Below the pieces are notes generated by a model that saw nothing but the letters and a program-made list of their open reading frames with translations, made no database searches and was not told the origin of the DNA. The position numbers were made by a program, and so were the translations under genes. From Leguminivora glycinivorella (taxonomy: Eukaryota; Arthropoda; Insecta; Lepidoptera; Tortricidae), in NCBI RefSeq assembly GCF_023078275.1, contig NC_062988.1, forward strand, positions 2,993,501-3,057,500: a stretch of DNA of 64,000 nucleotides, written 5' to 3'. The first letter of the stretch is position 1. The number at the start of each line of letters is the position of its first letter. Below, piece after piece: positions 43,734 through 54,399 of the stretch.

Positions 43734-44018
43734 AAAGGAATTGCAAAGTGATCATATAAACTAAACTTTTCCAACTTTGGCAACATGTACCTTAAAAACT
43801 ACTGATCCGATTTCGATGCGGTTTTTAGTTTTCAATTATGAATTTATCTGTCTTTGATATAAAAAAACTCGTATATCGATATTCTACATTTTGTCATTCA
43901 TTCTTTGAAGTTGTTTAATGCGATACGTAAATTTACATTTTTCAATTTTTTTGTTACTTTTTCTGAACAATATTTTTTTTTAATTTTTTTTTTCGTTTAA
44001 TTTTGACACGACCTGTAA
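43734..44018 (+). repeat. Diverged direct copy of the palindrome arm
   Basis: The blocks ATCATATAAACTAAAC, CCAACTTTGGCAACATGT and ACTGATCCGATTTCGATGCG repeat those of 43262 onward in the same order. The locus is thus a mixed inverted and tandem cluster of one ~480-bp unit. Confidence 0.75.
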
Positions 44019-44429
44019 ATTTTTAATATATGTATTTTCCACATAACAAGCTGACGTTCGAAAGTACTTTGCCAGCAGCGGCCGGTTACAGCTACTATCA
44101 ATAAAGATCATTTAGCTACCACATGACATAACCGATTGTAACAATTAACACGGAGAGCGGCACAAAGGCCGTAGCTTGTCGTTGTTAGTACAGTCAGAAT
44201 CATTACTATCATTAGTTAAAGTAGCAAAGAAAACAACGCGACAAAAGTGTAGGCACTAATCTCCACCCTCGACTACTTTAATCCATCATTATCGGTTACC
44301 TTGCATTATGATGCAAAAACACGATCAGGGACCTCCCCACTCATGGAGCCTCAGTTGGCGTTCACCTACAAAGCTAACCACTGTGTGCCCCCTTTCAATA
44401 TATTTGATCACGTGACCCCCTGGGCACGA

Positions 44430-44705
44430 AGCTCGACTACTTTTATCGCATCATCATCCTCCTTGTGTTATCCCGGCATTTGACGCGGCTCATGGCAGCC
44501 TGGAGTCCGCTGTGACACTGACAACTAATCCCAAGATTTGGCTAAGCACTACTTTTACGAAAGCGACTGCCATCTGACCTTCCAACGAAAAGGGTAACTA
44601 GGCCTTATTGGAATTAGTCCGGTTTCCTCACGATGTTTTCCTTCGCCGAAAAGCGACTGGCAAATATCAAATGACATTTCGCACATAAGTTCCGAAAAAC
44701 TCATT
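44430..44705 (+). repeat. LINE/SINE 3' region ending TTCCGAAAAACTCATT
   Basis: Contains TATCCCGGCATTTGACGCGG, TGCCATCTGACCTTCCAACG and GGTTTCCTCACGATGTTTTC, then TAAGTTCCGAAAAACTCATT. The last ~90 bp are shared with 20965-21055. Confidence 0.7.
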
Positions 44706-44955
44706 CACCCGACGCAAAAACGACGGGGTGTTATAAGTTTGACGTGTCTGTCTGTCTGTCTATCTGTCTGTCTGTCTGTTTGTCTGTCTGACTGTGTGTG
44801 TGTGTGTCTGTCTGTGGCATCGTAGCTTCCGAACGGATGAACCGACTTAGATTTAGTTTTTTTTTGTCTGAAAACTGAGTCGGGAGTGTCAGTGTTCTTA
44901 ACCATGTTTCATGAAAATCGGTCTACTATGTCGCAGTCGGGGGTTTTTTCAAATT
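44706..44955 (+). repeat. Dispersed repeat family C, copy 3
   Basis: Same order of blocks with a longer GTCT run (44745-44815). Confidence 0.8.
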
Positions 44956-45000
44956 TTTAATTTTGTGCTTAGGTTATCATAAACGTAGGTACACTAAATT

Positions 45001-45083
45001 TATCAAGCCGATAAAGTTCGTTTGTCCCTTTCCGAACATACTGGTGTGATAGAAAGGGACAAACGAACTTTATCGGCTTGATA
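45001..45083. repeat. 83-bp hairpin, ~31-bp arms
   Basis: TATCAAGCCGATAAAGTTCG..TTTGTCCCTTT pairs with the exact complement. The loop is CCGAACATACTGGTGTGATA. A related piece is at 49351-49402. Confidence 0.9.
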
Positions 45084-45459
45084 ACTTTAGACGTTTATGA
45101 ATAAGGGAGTAAGTTTTTACAGATTGGTACGTCTTTCACACATTGCCTGATGCTTAGGTTCATGGGTCGGCAACGCGCACGTGACACCCCTTGAGTTGCG
45201 GGCGTCCATAGGTTGCGGTGACCGCTTTCCATCAGGCGGGCCGTAAACCTGTTTGCCACCGACGTGGTATAAAAAAAAAGGTACCAGTGGCGGCTGGTGG
45301 AAATTTCGGCTAGGCAACACTGAGCAAAAAGAAACCTACCTAAACATTAGGTACTTTACTAGTAATAAATTTTAGGCAAGCCGGTGGGAATCGTCTTGTG
45401 TGAACCAGCCGCTGCTGATAGGTACCAACATAAATAATATTGTAGGTAGCAAAGACATA

Positions 45460-45745
45460 CATACTCTACTCAGTATAGACAGATAAAGTCTAAGAAACAA
45501 ACGTACATCAAAACCATACAGAAAAAGGTACGGTGACCTAGGTGGCTATCGCCACCTTTGGGAGACGCTCGGCTAGATGGCGCTAATTTTAATATTTTGT
45601 CATTTTAACACATATCAAGCTAAGAAATTGTCAAAAGTGAGGTTCAAAAGTTTTAAGCCTGTGTCGAGATATGGCTATCTATGCACTGTGATTACACATT
45701 TTACTTTGACAGTAACTCTCTATAATACTCGATCCTCTTTGTATT
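45460..45745 (+). repeat. Dispersed repeat shared with 10270-10590
   Basis: Blocks AGAAAAAGGTACGGTGACCT, CTAGATGGCGCTAATTTTAA, CACATATCAAGCTAAGAA and TTTGACAGTAACTCTCTATA recur in inverse orientation at 10540-10290. No coding content is seen in either copy. Confidence 0.75.
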
Positions 45746-46019
45746 AGGTAGTAAGTTTATTGGGAACGTTGACTGACGAATGTTTGTGAACTCGACCGTA
45801 ATAGTTGTGTAATACATGGGCCGACTTAATAGGTTATTATCACTGCATCTGGTTTGTTATCTGGAAGTAGAATCGTGCTAATACACCGTGGGATTGAACA
45901 AGACTCCGTTGATGCCAGTGTCCAGTTACTCTAATTAGAGTATAAAACATTATTTAACGAATGCACCTAAAAATTTAACGATATTGTAAAATGCCTGTGT
46001 GGCCTGTGTGGTGACGGGT

Positions 46020-46240
46020 TAAGAATTTCACCCCTTTCTTCCCGTGGGTGTCGTAGAAGGCGACTATGGGATATGGGTTAAATTGTGGCGTGGGCGAGAG
46101 GCTGGCAACCTGTCACTGCAATGTCACAGTTTCGTTTTCTTTCAACCCCTTTGTTTGCCAAGAGTAGCACTGAAGCTTTAGTAGTTTCATGTGTTCTCCC
46201 TACCCCTTTATGGGATACAGGCGTGATTGTATGTGGATGT
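46020..46240 (+). repeat. LINE 3' UTR-like repeat, copy 1
   Basis: Contains GAGGCTGGCAACCTGTCACT, CAAGAGTAGCACTGAAGCTT and GGGATACAGGCGTGATTGTA. Related pieces are at 2355-2465 and 56155-56262. Confidence 0.7.
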
Positions 46241-46863
46241 GTGTGTTGTATGTGTATTGTAAAATTATTTAGGCTAATAAATCCTGACCAGAAATTTATC
46301 ACTACGCGCCATGTTGCGAAATTTTATGAGAACTATTTTCTTCGTACTAAACTGAACTGTCACCGCAATATCAGAAAAACAGCGCCCATCTGACAATATA
46401 TTTCAGGTCAAGCTTTAAACTGAATTGGCCTTAATTAATTAAGTGCCATACGCCACTTGCAGTGCTGCCATTTAATGCTATTTTTGTAAGTAACGCACTA
46501 TTTAGTATTTGCAACGGACTGAATCAAAATCTATTCATTTGATGTCCTTATGAAATTCCTTTTAAATCTGGTTGACTTCAGTTTAAAAACGATTTAAAAA
46601 ATGGCGTATTTTTTTTAAATAGAAACAATCATTGTCCATTATTCTACAAAGATTTGGTTCATGCCATGCGCGCCTAAAGAAGGAAGGTTTTTCGATCAGT
46701 GAGTAATTTATTTATTATTATTACAAGCCTACACTGTGTCTCATTGCTGTGCAAAGGCCTCCCCCTACGATTTCCACTCGTCCCGGTTATGAGCGATCTC
46801 CTGTCAGTCATTGAAATAGGTACACGTCCACAGGTGAGTTATTTAGATCAAGAAAATGAAAAT

Positions 46864-46927
46864 ACACTGCTGACATTGCCCAGGGCCACAGGGTCTGTTG
46901 GTGACGCGGCGTAGACTGACTTAATCT
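46864..46927 (-). pseudogene. Partial, degraded copy of an ANKS1 exon
   Basis: This 64-bp stretch matches 47274-47337 of the linker exon with 8 differences and no gaps (offset 410). Read on the minus strand it encodes IKSVYAASPTDPVALGNVSS, where the functional exon has LKSVYDASPTDPVALGNGSS. The copy lacks both exon ends. Its frame runs into a TAA four codons upstream and there is no acceptor at the right place, so it is a relic fragment rather than an alternative exon. It lies in the intron immediately following its source. Confidence 0.85.
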
Positions 46928-47173
46928 GATTTTATCACTCTTTTTTTCCGCCTGTGACAATTACTTCTTTGGCCATTTGGCCAGACTACATCCTGACATC
47001 CGTAGAGGAACCGAACCCACGCACTGGTTCAGTACAATCAAAAAGGTCATACGCGTTGTACTCCAGGGAACGATCGGCCTGAGTGGAAGGCACTGCAACG
47101 TACAGCGACTTATGGTGGTCACGACCCTCAGTCATGAGGTTTCGAAGAAGCCTGTAACAAAACTCAAACATAC

Positions 47174-47418
47174 CTGCTCGTCAAACGGGCTAAGTATCGA
47201 CAGCGACTTGTCCCCGCTATGCGTCGAGCTGTTCGTGTTGCTCCGTCGGCGGACCTCCTCCTCGCAGCCGTTGACGCTGCTGCCATTGCCCAGGGCCACA
47301 GGGTCTGTGGGCGACGCGTCGTAGACCGACTTGAGCTTGCGCAGGGTCTTTGGTCGCTCGGCGGGCATCGGCCGGAGCCCTATGCCGTCGAGGGTGGTTG
47401 TGGAGCCTTTGAAGAGGC
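47174..47418 (-). CDS. Anks1: ANKS1 exon: Ser/Thr-rich linker before SAM1
   Basis: The acceptor is TTGTCCACAG just above 47418 and the donor GTATG starts at 47173. The exon is 245 nt: two bases complete a split codon, so the preceding intron is phase 1, followed by 81 codons. The conserved block RPMPAERPKTLRKLKSVYD is followed by DASPTDPVAL, an acidic and Arg-rich patch, then SPFDEQ. This region links the ankyrin repeats to the SAM domains in ANKS1 proteins. No catalytic function is expected; it is probably disordered and phosphorylatable. It joins in frame to EEWAKISEIM of the next exon. A degraded partial copy of this exon lies 247 bp further along the intron (46864-46927). Confidence 0.87.
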
Positions 47419-48315
47419 CTGTGGACAAGAGAGAAGAAATGTTAACTTTTAAGGAGGTTACAGACAAAAATGTAAACTAAATTATAAGAACACTTGAATA
47501 GAATGGCGTCTCCAGTCATCGTACGAGTACCTAGTCGTCTCGTAGGTAAGTCAGGGATAGTGAGCCAAAATTCGAAGAAAATTCAACAAGTCTTTAGTCA
47601 CCGAGCATTAACAGATGTTATGGATATTTAGATTTATAGAATTAAACTGTCACTTTTTTCTCGTTCTACGGCCTCGTCTATCGACGCGACGTTACCAACC
47701 TTGCACAAATCCGTGTAAGTATACCAATGTCTTTGACTCTTGAAGGATTCAGAAAACTTTAAAATTCTTAGATATTTCGCGACTATACTCGGTTGGTACA
47801 TGTTTTTTTGTCACCGACCAATTCGTTTAAAGGGTTTCTCGTATGTAGGTACCTCTTTAGGTAAGTATTTCTATCTTAATCTCCTATCTATTCACCGGAG
47901 CGGAAGATTGACGTTTCGGCCTTGCCTCGATACCGCACGAACCTTGGCTACAAGACAAGTTGTCGCCGACGTTGAAGAGTTCTCAACTGCCGTCTTAGCC
48001 GAAGTGACAATTGTCGCTACGTGGCAATCGAAACACAGTCTGACTCCGTCGCGCCACTACAGAGCGATAGGAGAGCAAGCTAGCGATAGTGACGTTGGCT
48101 AGCCACCCTGGTATCTAATCAGCGTCGCAGTTGGTTAGCCCCCGGCCTTGCCAACCGGTTACTCTGATACCATAAGCCTTGGCACCGTTGCAGCGCATTT
48201 TCACTTTTCTTTTCTTGTAAAATACTTTGGTAGACCTTTGAACCATCTCATTTGTTTTTTCCCCCTGCATACAAATTTGTATGCAAGGGGGTCTACCTTT
48301 CTCTGCAGCTGACTG

Positions 48316-48461
48316 TACTGCCCTCCCAAACTGAAAAGCGCTATCTCAAACGAAAATCCATAGCCAACTTATACTTAAGTATCTGTAGCTGACAGTTCAA
48401 TTTTCAAAACCATTCGGTTTTAAGATAGCGTCACTATTAGGCTTAGCATTAGTAGGGCAGT
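48316..48461. mobile_element. Short TIR element (ACTGCCCT)
   Basis: Left TACTGCCCTCC and right AGTAGGGCAGTG are inverted, with GATAGCG/CGCTATC pairing inside. A separate 31-bp palindrome CCCCCTGCATACAAATTTG is just upstream at 48261-48291. Confidence 0.65.
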
Positions 48462-48839
48462 GTATGTGTCACAAATATCTATCGAAGAATACCTACATTT
48501 TTGTAGGTAGCTTATTTGGTAGATACAGTAGCAGTGTTCGTAGCCGAATGCAGAAACGCTCACGAAACGCTCACGATAATATCTCTTTCGTATCATTCTC
48601 TTGCGTATTGGCGCGACATTTCTGCGGCGTTTCGGTGACGATGACGTGTCGCGTCGCAGAAATGCTATTTTTTTTTATACTACGTCGGTGGCTGCGGTCC
48701 GCCTGATGTAAAGCGGTAACGTCTCGCCTGCAACTCAAACAGTGTCAAATTGCCACCCCATTAGAAACTTGTACACTCCCTTTTGCTGTGTTAAGTACAC
48801 AGCAAAAAGGGTCTTAATTTTTACTAAAATCATAAATAT

Positions 48840-49340
48840 CATAATCAAAACAAACTGTGATAATCTTAATATTGTGAAAGGAAATAGTTGGGCTCTGCTT
48901 TAGATATTGAAATCCGCTTGCTTCCCTAAACAAAGCGGAATATCATTCGCTATGTACCTCCTAAATCATAACAGATAATATAAAATCATAAATATCTCAA
49001 TCTATGTTGATAAAATTCACACAGCAACTTGATAATATACTGATCTCAATCTATGTTGATAAAACACAGATATGTGTATCGCGCCGTGTTTTTAATATTA
49101 CTTTATCTTGCTATAGATAAAACATTTATATCTAATACTTTATGATTTCATGCTAAAACAATGAGATACAGAAGAGATACAATACTATCATATGCCGTTT
49201 GAATAGTAATAAAGCAATGTCTAAAAAAATGCAATATAACCAACAAGTAGCGATTTTCAAAAATTAGGGTAGGTATACTAAAGGTGCAGTGTTTTCTTGT
49301 TATTCATATCATAACATTAAAGTTTTAGTTCACTAAAGAT
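48840..49340. other. Presumed ANKS1 upstream intron, AT-rich, nothing seen
   Basis: Contains a short direct repeat ATCTCAATCTATGTTGATAA at about 48993 and 49042. No exon or element boundary. Confidence 0.45.
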
Positions 49341-49988
49341 TATTAATTTTTGTCCCTTTCCGACTTATTGGTGTGATAGAAAGGGACAAACGAACTTTAG
49401 GTACAGTGAACGATGAATAATATTAGTGTTTATTAATTTCCAAAATTTTATGAGAATTGATTTTGATTACATACAATTTTATAATTTACTCCATATTTTA
49501 CATGTAAAATATGGCACACAAAAACGCTTTCCGGCGAACCATAAATTTGAAATTCATTTCCAACGCACAAAATGCGAAAATATTACCATAACCTATTCAT
49601 CACAATACAATGCGAAGAAAACGGATGGCGCCTTTTAACATTTAACAACCAGCTGTAAACACTGGTGATAGAGTTGAAAGTGGCATGAGGTGATGGTAAG
49701 TAGTAAGTTTCAGTATAACCTGCGTGCGTAACCGAATGCACAAACGCTCACGAAACGAAACGCTCGTAGCTATCTATCTCTATCGCTCTTGCGTATTGGC
49801 GCGACAGAGCCAGACTACTTTTCGCGGCGTTTCGTTTTCGTTTCGCGTCGTAGACTACGGGGCCTGGCCCTCTAGCAAAACGTACAATCGTTGACGCTCA
49901 GTAGTTTTCTTTCTCCATCGTTCTTCATTTTTCTCACTTTATGGTCGTCAATCGTTAGTCGTAAGTAATGATATTTGTATGTGTGAAA

Positions 49989-49999
<11 letters not shown>

Positions 50000-50023
<24 letters not shown>

Positions 50024-50024
50024 G
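50000..50024 (+). repeat. AAAT microsatellite
   Basis: About ten AAAT units between 49985 and 50024. Smaller TTTA runs are at 28408-28432 and AAAT runs at 59497-59514. Confidence 0.95.
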
Positions 50025-50932
50025 TCGCCAGTAATAATGCTGAGGTGAGGCCATTTTGTGGCACTTCAATCTTCTATGTCATTCTTAAATATTGTTTATT
50101 GTCTGTGTGCTTGCGAATAAAACTGTTTCTCTGTCTCTGTCCTGTCCTGGCCGATTTCGACCACGGCGCCTGTTTAAGACTGGCTATTAGAGCGACGCGA
50201 CGTTCGTGAGTTCTCACCCTTGACGACGAAATTAACACCAGAAAAGTGTTTCTATTTTATTCTTATTGGCGCGATAGAGCAAACAAAGCACCTGTAAAAA
50301 AAATACAGCCTGACAAAAAATTCTGATCTGGGGTTGAAAATAATAGAGAAAGGGACACAGCTCACCTCCGTCTCTCTCTCATGAACGTCTTTAAACACCC
50401 CCTGATCTGATGTATGGGTTGTCAGTAAAGTATGAAGAAAATAGTTCAATGAAATTCCGCAACATGGCGCGTAATCATTTTTTTTTTTTATAAAAATGGC
50501 ACTTTTGGGACTATGAGAAGTCGACGTTGTTCGGTAGTTGGCACTTGTAAATTGATAGCTGATTTTATGATAAACAAAAAAGGGGCTAAACGCGTTTCGA
50601 GAGTTCCATTAACATGTAATCTTTTTACCAAGCTATATGCCACTAAGATGGCCACGGAGGGTCAACGGTTGTACATTTGGCTAGAGGACCTGTGCGTAAT
50701 TTTGCGTCTGTGGCCGTAATTGGCCTGAATTGTTGGATCGCAGCGGAAGCATGCACACTGCACATGCTCAGACATGTACTTTTATTAGAGGTACCGTGAT
50801 GGAATACTCTTTATTGGGGTACGCTAATAAGACATACAGAGCTTGAGAGCAGACACTAATAGAACCAAGATTACACAAGTTAATGTTACACCGTCCAAAA
50901 ATTAACACAAATAAGAATATTATAAGTAAGGT

Positions 50933-51062
50933 GCATTAGGGTAAGTCGTCTAATTTCGAAAGTCACACAAAAATCACCATTATTTCCATTGTATCAAGAT
51001 TCCCCTTTCGGAATTACCAGAGCATTTCTGGCATTCGGAATTACCCTAATGCACCTTACTTG
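50933..51062. mobile_element. MITE family F, copy 2
   Basis: Ends AAGTAAGGTGCATTAGGGTA and TACCCTAATGCACCTTACTT are inverted. The interior matches copy 1. Confidence 0.8.
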
Positions 51063-54040
51063 ATTCATTGTTAGGTTTAAACATTATTTATGCATACCTA
51101 ATACCTAATAAAAGAATTTTAAATCGCATACCTCCTCAAACAGTCTGTTCAAATACTTATGACATCATCAATAAAGGTGTTAAAATAGCTGACGATCAAT
51201 ATGCAAGTTTTATTTTACTGATCAAAGACCATGAAAATACTCAAAATGAGCCTTTTCCCAAATATAAGAACCTCCTCCGAAACCGTAAGACCCGTTTCTG
51301 AGATCCCCAAAATATAAAAAGTATTGCTCATTGAAAGGTGTAGGTAGTAGAGTCCTATATGATTACACCAATAGCAGCTCCTCAGTAGCCCTTAATAGCA
51401 GAGGAAGCTACAGCTATGGGTAAAACCATAGACGCACACACGATAATGAGACACGCACACATCAAAGAACAATGGCTATTGTGTTCGTGATGCAATTACG
51501 ATAACCACTGCACTTTCCTCGGGTCGTCGTGTTTTGGAAAAGGATTGTGAAACTGAAGATAACAATTACAAAGTAGGTGTAAATGACGATGGATATTAAG
51601 GAGGAAGTAAAATAAGGTCGAATCCCGACGGTAAGAAAAGCTATTAAGAAGTAGATTAGGACGTATAAAAAATGCATTTTGGAGGGTCTGAACGCCGAAC
51701 GTTAAGGATTGGAACTTGTCCAAAGTGTAGTTATTGTACTAAGGGACTGTAAATATTAAAAAACTAATCATGTTACAAAAACATACAGTAATACATAAGG
51801 TCTCGTGTCACCTCGTAGAGCTATAAGCTCTGTCACAAATGTAGACAACGTACAACAAACTAACAAATCTAGTACAGAAAACATTATACAAACTCATGAA
51901 TTGTACCTTCCAGGGCATGTCTGCACTTATATTGTAAGAACTATACTTTGCGCTAACGAAACGTTTTCCGTACATATTTCTCAATAGAGCACAAAACATA
52001 GCCAAGAAACCAAGCAAAAACTCAACGGTCTTGCTCCAGTAAAAAACTAAACAACGTCCGTTGAAACATTTACGAGCAATCATGGGCACTTTATGGACAC
52101 ACGAGTACTATAATGGTTTAATGAAAATACGAGAGAAATAGTCACGATACCAGTTTCAGGTAAAAAAAGGCATTACAAAAATTATTATGACCTTTGACAT
52201 CGATTTGTCTCGGATATGGTTTTTCCTATAGACCAATTTAAAAAACGATTTAGATATTTTAAAACAACATTTACATTACAACATTTTAAAAGAGACTAAC
52301 ACAAATGAAAACTACCTCTATATGAGTCAATTTAAACACACGGAAGAACCTATAAGTAATGAGAAGTAATAGAAAACATTGTTAAACCAAATGATAACAA
52401 ATTACGTACAATTTCCCATCGGTACGTACAAGTGGTCCCACGTATATCCCAGTCATTTCTATTAAAAATATTCACCACTTTACACTTCACAACATTATTA
52501 TAGTAAATACCGGCGTATGACCTCGCAAACAATACATTTCATGCAGGCGGCCTGCAAGGCACTGTCGAACAAGTATTGATAACGGCCACGATAAGTGACG
52601 TCGCCTTACTAATCGGTATCAATTTATTCATGAAGACAATTGCTATTAAACCTCCCGTCTGGTTGTGATTGGAACAAATGGTTTCATGTGGGAACGAGGT
52701 AATGGCTTTTATAAAACAACTGTCATCGGATATGTCTTTTCCTGGTTTATTTCAACAAACTATACTAATATCTAATTAAGTCTAGTTGTTGGAACATATG
52801 TTTATCAATAATGATTCCTTGCGGCACACCATCTAATAATGCGGGTGTGAATCACAAATTTGCTCTGCCATTTCTTTGAGTCGAAGAGACACATGTGCAA
52901 ATATTTCACTTAAATATACGTACAATTCTGATCTTAATAGCAAATTATGACCTTCAATACCATTGTCGATTACTGTAATTATGAGCTTCAATACCATTGC
53001 TGGTTGCTGTAAAATTCTTTAATATTTTCTTTAAAGTAAAATTCAATAATGCATAGCGTTGGCCTTCAGGAACAAGGACAAGATAAAACTAACTTTATCG
53101 ATAAAAATCCAAATACGGACAACGTATAAGCGACTTACTTATCACAAGATTCATGAGGACAGCAAAAAATCATGTTATCAGTACTTTATCTGTTCTGCTA
53201 CTCCGTTATCCCCCGATTATGTTATTTAGGTCCATGTGGGAATTTGATTTATGAGCGCCGTTCTTACATTTAAATTTCGTAATTTACATTTATGATTAAA
53301 TATGATTGATCGGAAGTCTGTTGATGGGGTTTGCTATAAAATATTATGTTCGCTGTATTAGCATTTTCATCATTCAATGATTTAGGCGAATTAATCTATC
53401 TCTATGTCACTCGATTTGTCAGTTTAGTATTGGTATTTATATAGGTCATAAACAAATTATTACATATTGTCTTTTAATTCTCATGTTTTTTCATTCATCT
53501 TTCACCGATACTTTGTAGTCACGATCACAAACTATCGTGTGTATAATATTACTGATTCAGTGTCTTCATAAATTAAAAACATTTCTTTATAATCAGGAAA
53601 AGTATCAGTAAAAAATCATCTTTAAATATATTAAAGTCTTCTTTATTAGTCCCTTCCTACATGTGAGGATTTAATCTTAAATACCTGCTGAGAGCAACTG
53701 GTTAGATTTACATATCGGAGTAAGCTGATAAAGTTATGATACTAATTTATTAACCGTGATAGGCAACGGTCTTAAAAGCCGGTCTTTACTTATATGTATG
53801 ATCTCTCACGGTTTTGTAATATTAGAAATATTAGATAATGTCACGTGTATTTCATAATCAATGTGTTAATTATTTTAGGTACTAAAAAAGGTATTCCATA
53901 AGTTTTATGAAAGTTTTAATGTATTATTTTACTGGTTACAGTTATATTTAAGTAAATTAAATTGAATTGTTAGAGTCAGGCTAACATAAGTTGGTAACAA
54001 GAGTTTTGAATGATTCACGGTTATTTTCATTAGACTTATA
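51063..54040. other. Presumed ANKS1 upstream intron, no feature seen
   Basis: AT-rich, with no exon carrying ankyrin-like L-x2-A-x3-G-H patterns on the minus strand and no clear repeats. Confidence 0.5.
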
Positions 54041-54243
54041 TTGACCGGGATATAGACCGTGATTACCTTTTTGATTTTGTTGAGCTCCCGATACTTCGAC
54101 GCAGTTGTATGCATCATGATCACGGAAAACTGACGAAGGCGGGTGGATGTCAAAGTTGCGTAGACATGATGCATGCAACTGCGTCGAAATATCGGGAGCT
54201 CGACAAAAATCAAAAAGGTAATCACGGTATATATCCCGGTCAA
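54041..54243. mobile_element. 203-bp foldback element
   Basis: Arms TTGACCGGGATATAGACCGT and its diverged complement at the right end continue through GCTCCCGATA and CGACGCAGTTG. The loop is near 54125-54155. Confidence 0.85.
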
Positions 54244-54249
54244 TAGGCG

Positions 54250-54395
54250 TCATCCATATATTACGTCACAGTGTAAGGGGGGGGGGGGTCATACTAAATG
54301 TGACAATCCCTGTTAAAGGGATACAAAAAAGCGTGACATAGGGGGGGAGGGGTCCAAAAACCTGAAATTTGGTGTGACGTAATATGTGGATGATC
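54250..54395. mobile_element. MITE with CATCCATATATTACGTCACA termini
   Basis: The right end reads TGTGACGTAATATGTGGATG, the inverted form. It has a homopolymer run of 12 G at about 54278-54289. It lies 7 bp after the 54041 element. Confidence 0.8.
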
Positions 54396-54399
54396 CCAT

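Larger units (their letters stand above)
14551..47418 (-). other. Anks1: ANKS1-type gene, 3' portion (seven exons, gene span)
   Basis: The exons at 47418-47174, 34522-34286, 30908-30525, 17795-17511, 16694-16536, 15415-15278 and 14892-14551 join through GT..AG introns into one open frame of 595 complete residues plus stop. Every intron between them is phase 0. The domain order is Ser-rich linker, SAM, SAM, proline-rich segment, PTB. This order is diagnostic of ankyrin-repeat and SAM-domain protein 1 (ANKS1A/ANKS1B; an orthologue exists in Drosophila). In vertebrates these cytosolic and synaptic adaptors bind Eph receptors or other phosphoproteins through the PTB domain. The N-terminal ankyrin repeats are not visible to 64000, so the gene is incomplete here. 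Intron lengths from 5' to 3' are about 12.65, 3.4, 12.7, 0.8, 1.1 and 0.4 kb. The large ones are full of transposons. The family assignment rests on recognised motifs, not on a database search. Confidence 0.9.

Noticed and set aside
44740..44820. GTCT-rich stretch as a possible CRISPR-like or regulatory array
   Set aside because: It is a tetranucleotide microsatellite inside a dispersed repeat present three times in the window.
46864..46927. Alternative, mutually exclusive ANKS1 exon
   Set aside because: The copy lacks both exon boundaries. The upstream frame has a stop within four codons and no acceptor aligns with that of the true exon.
47740..48102. 120-codon plus-strand frame near the first ANKS1 exon
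   Set aside because: Its second half is a family D MITE fragment (GCGCCACTACAGAGCGATAG region) and the first half is AT-rich without protein-like composition.
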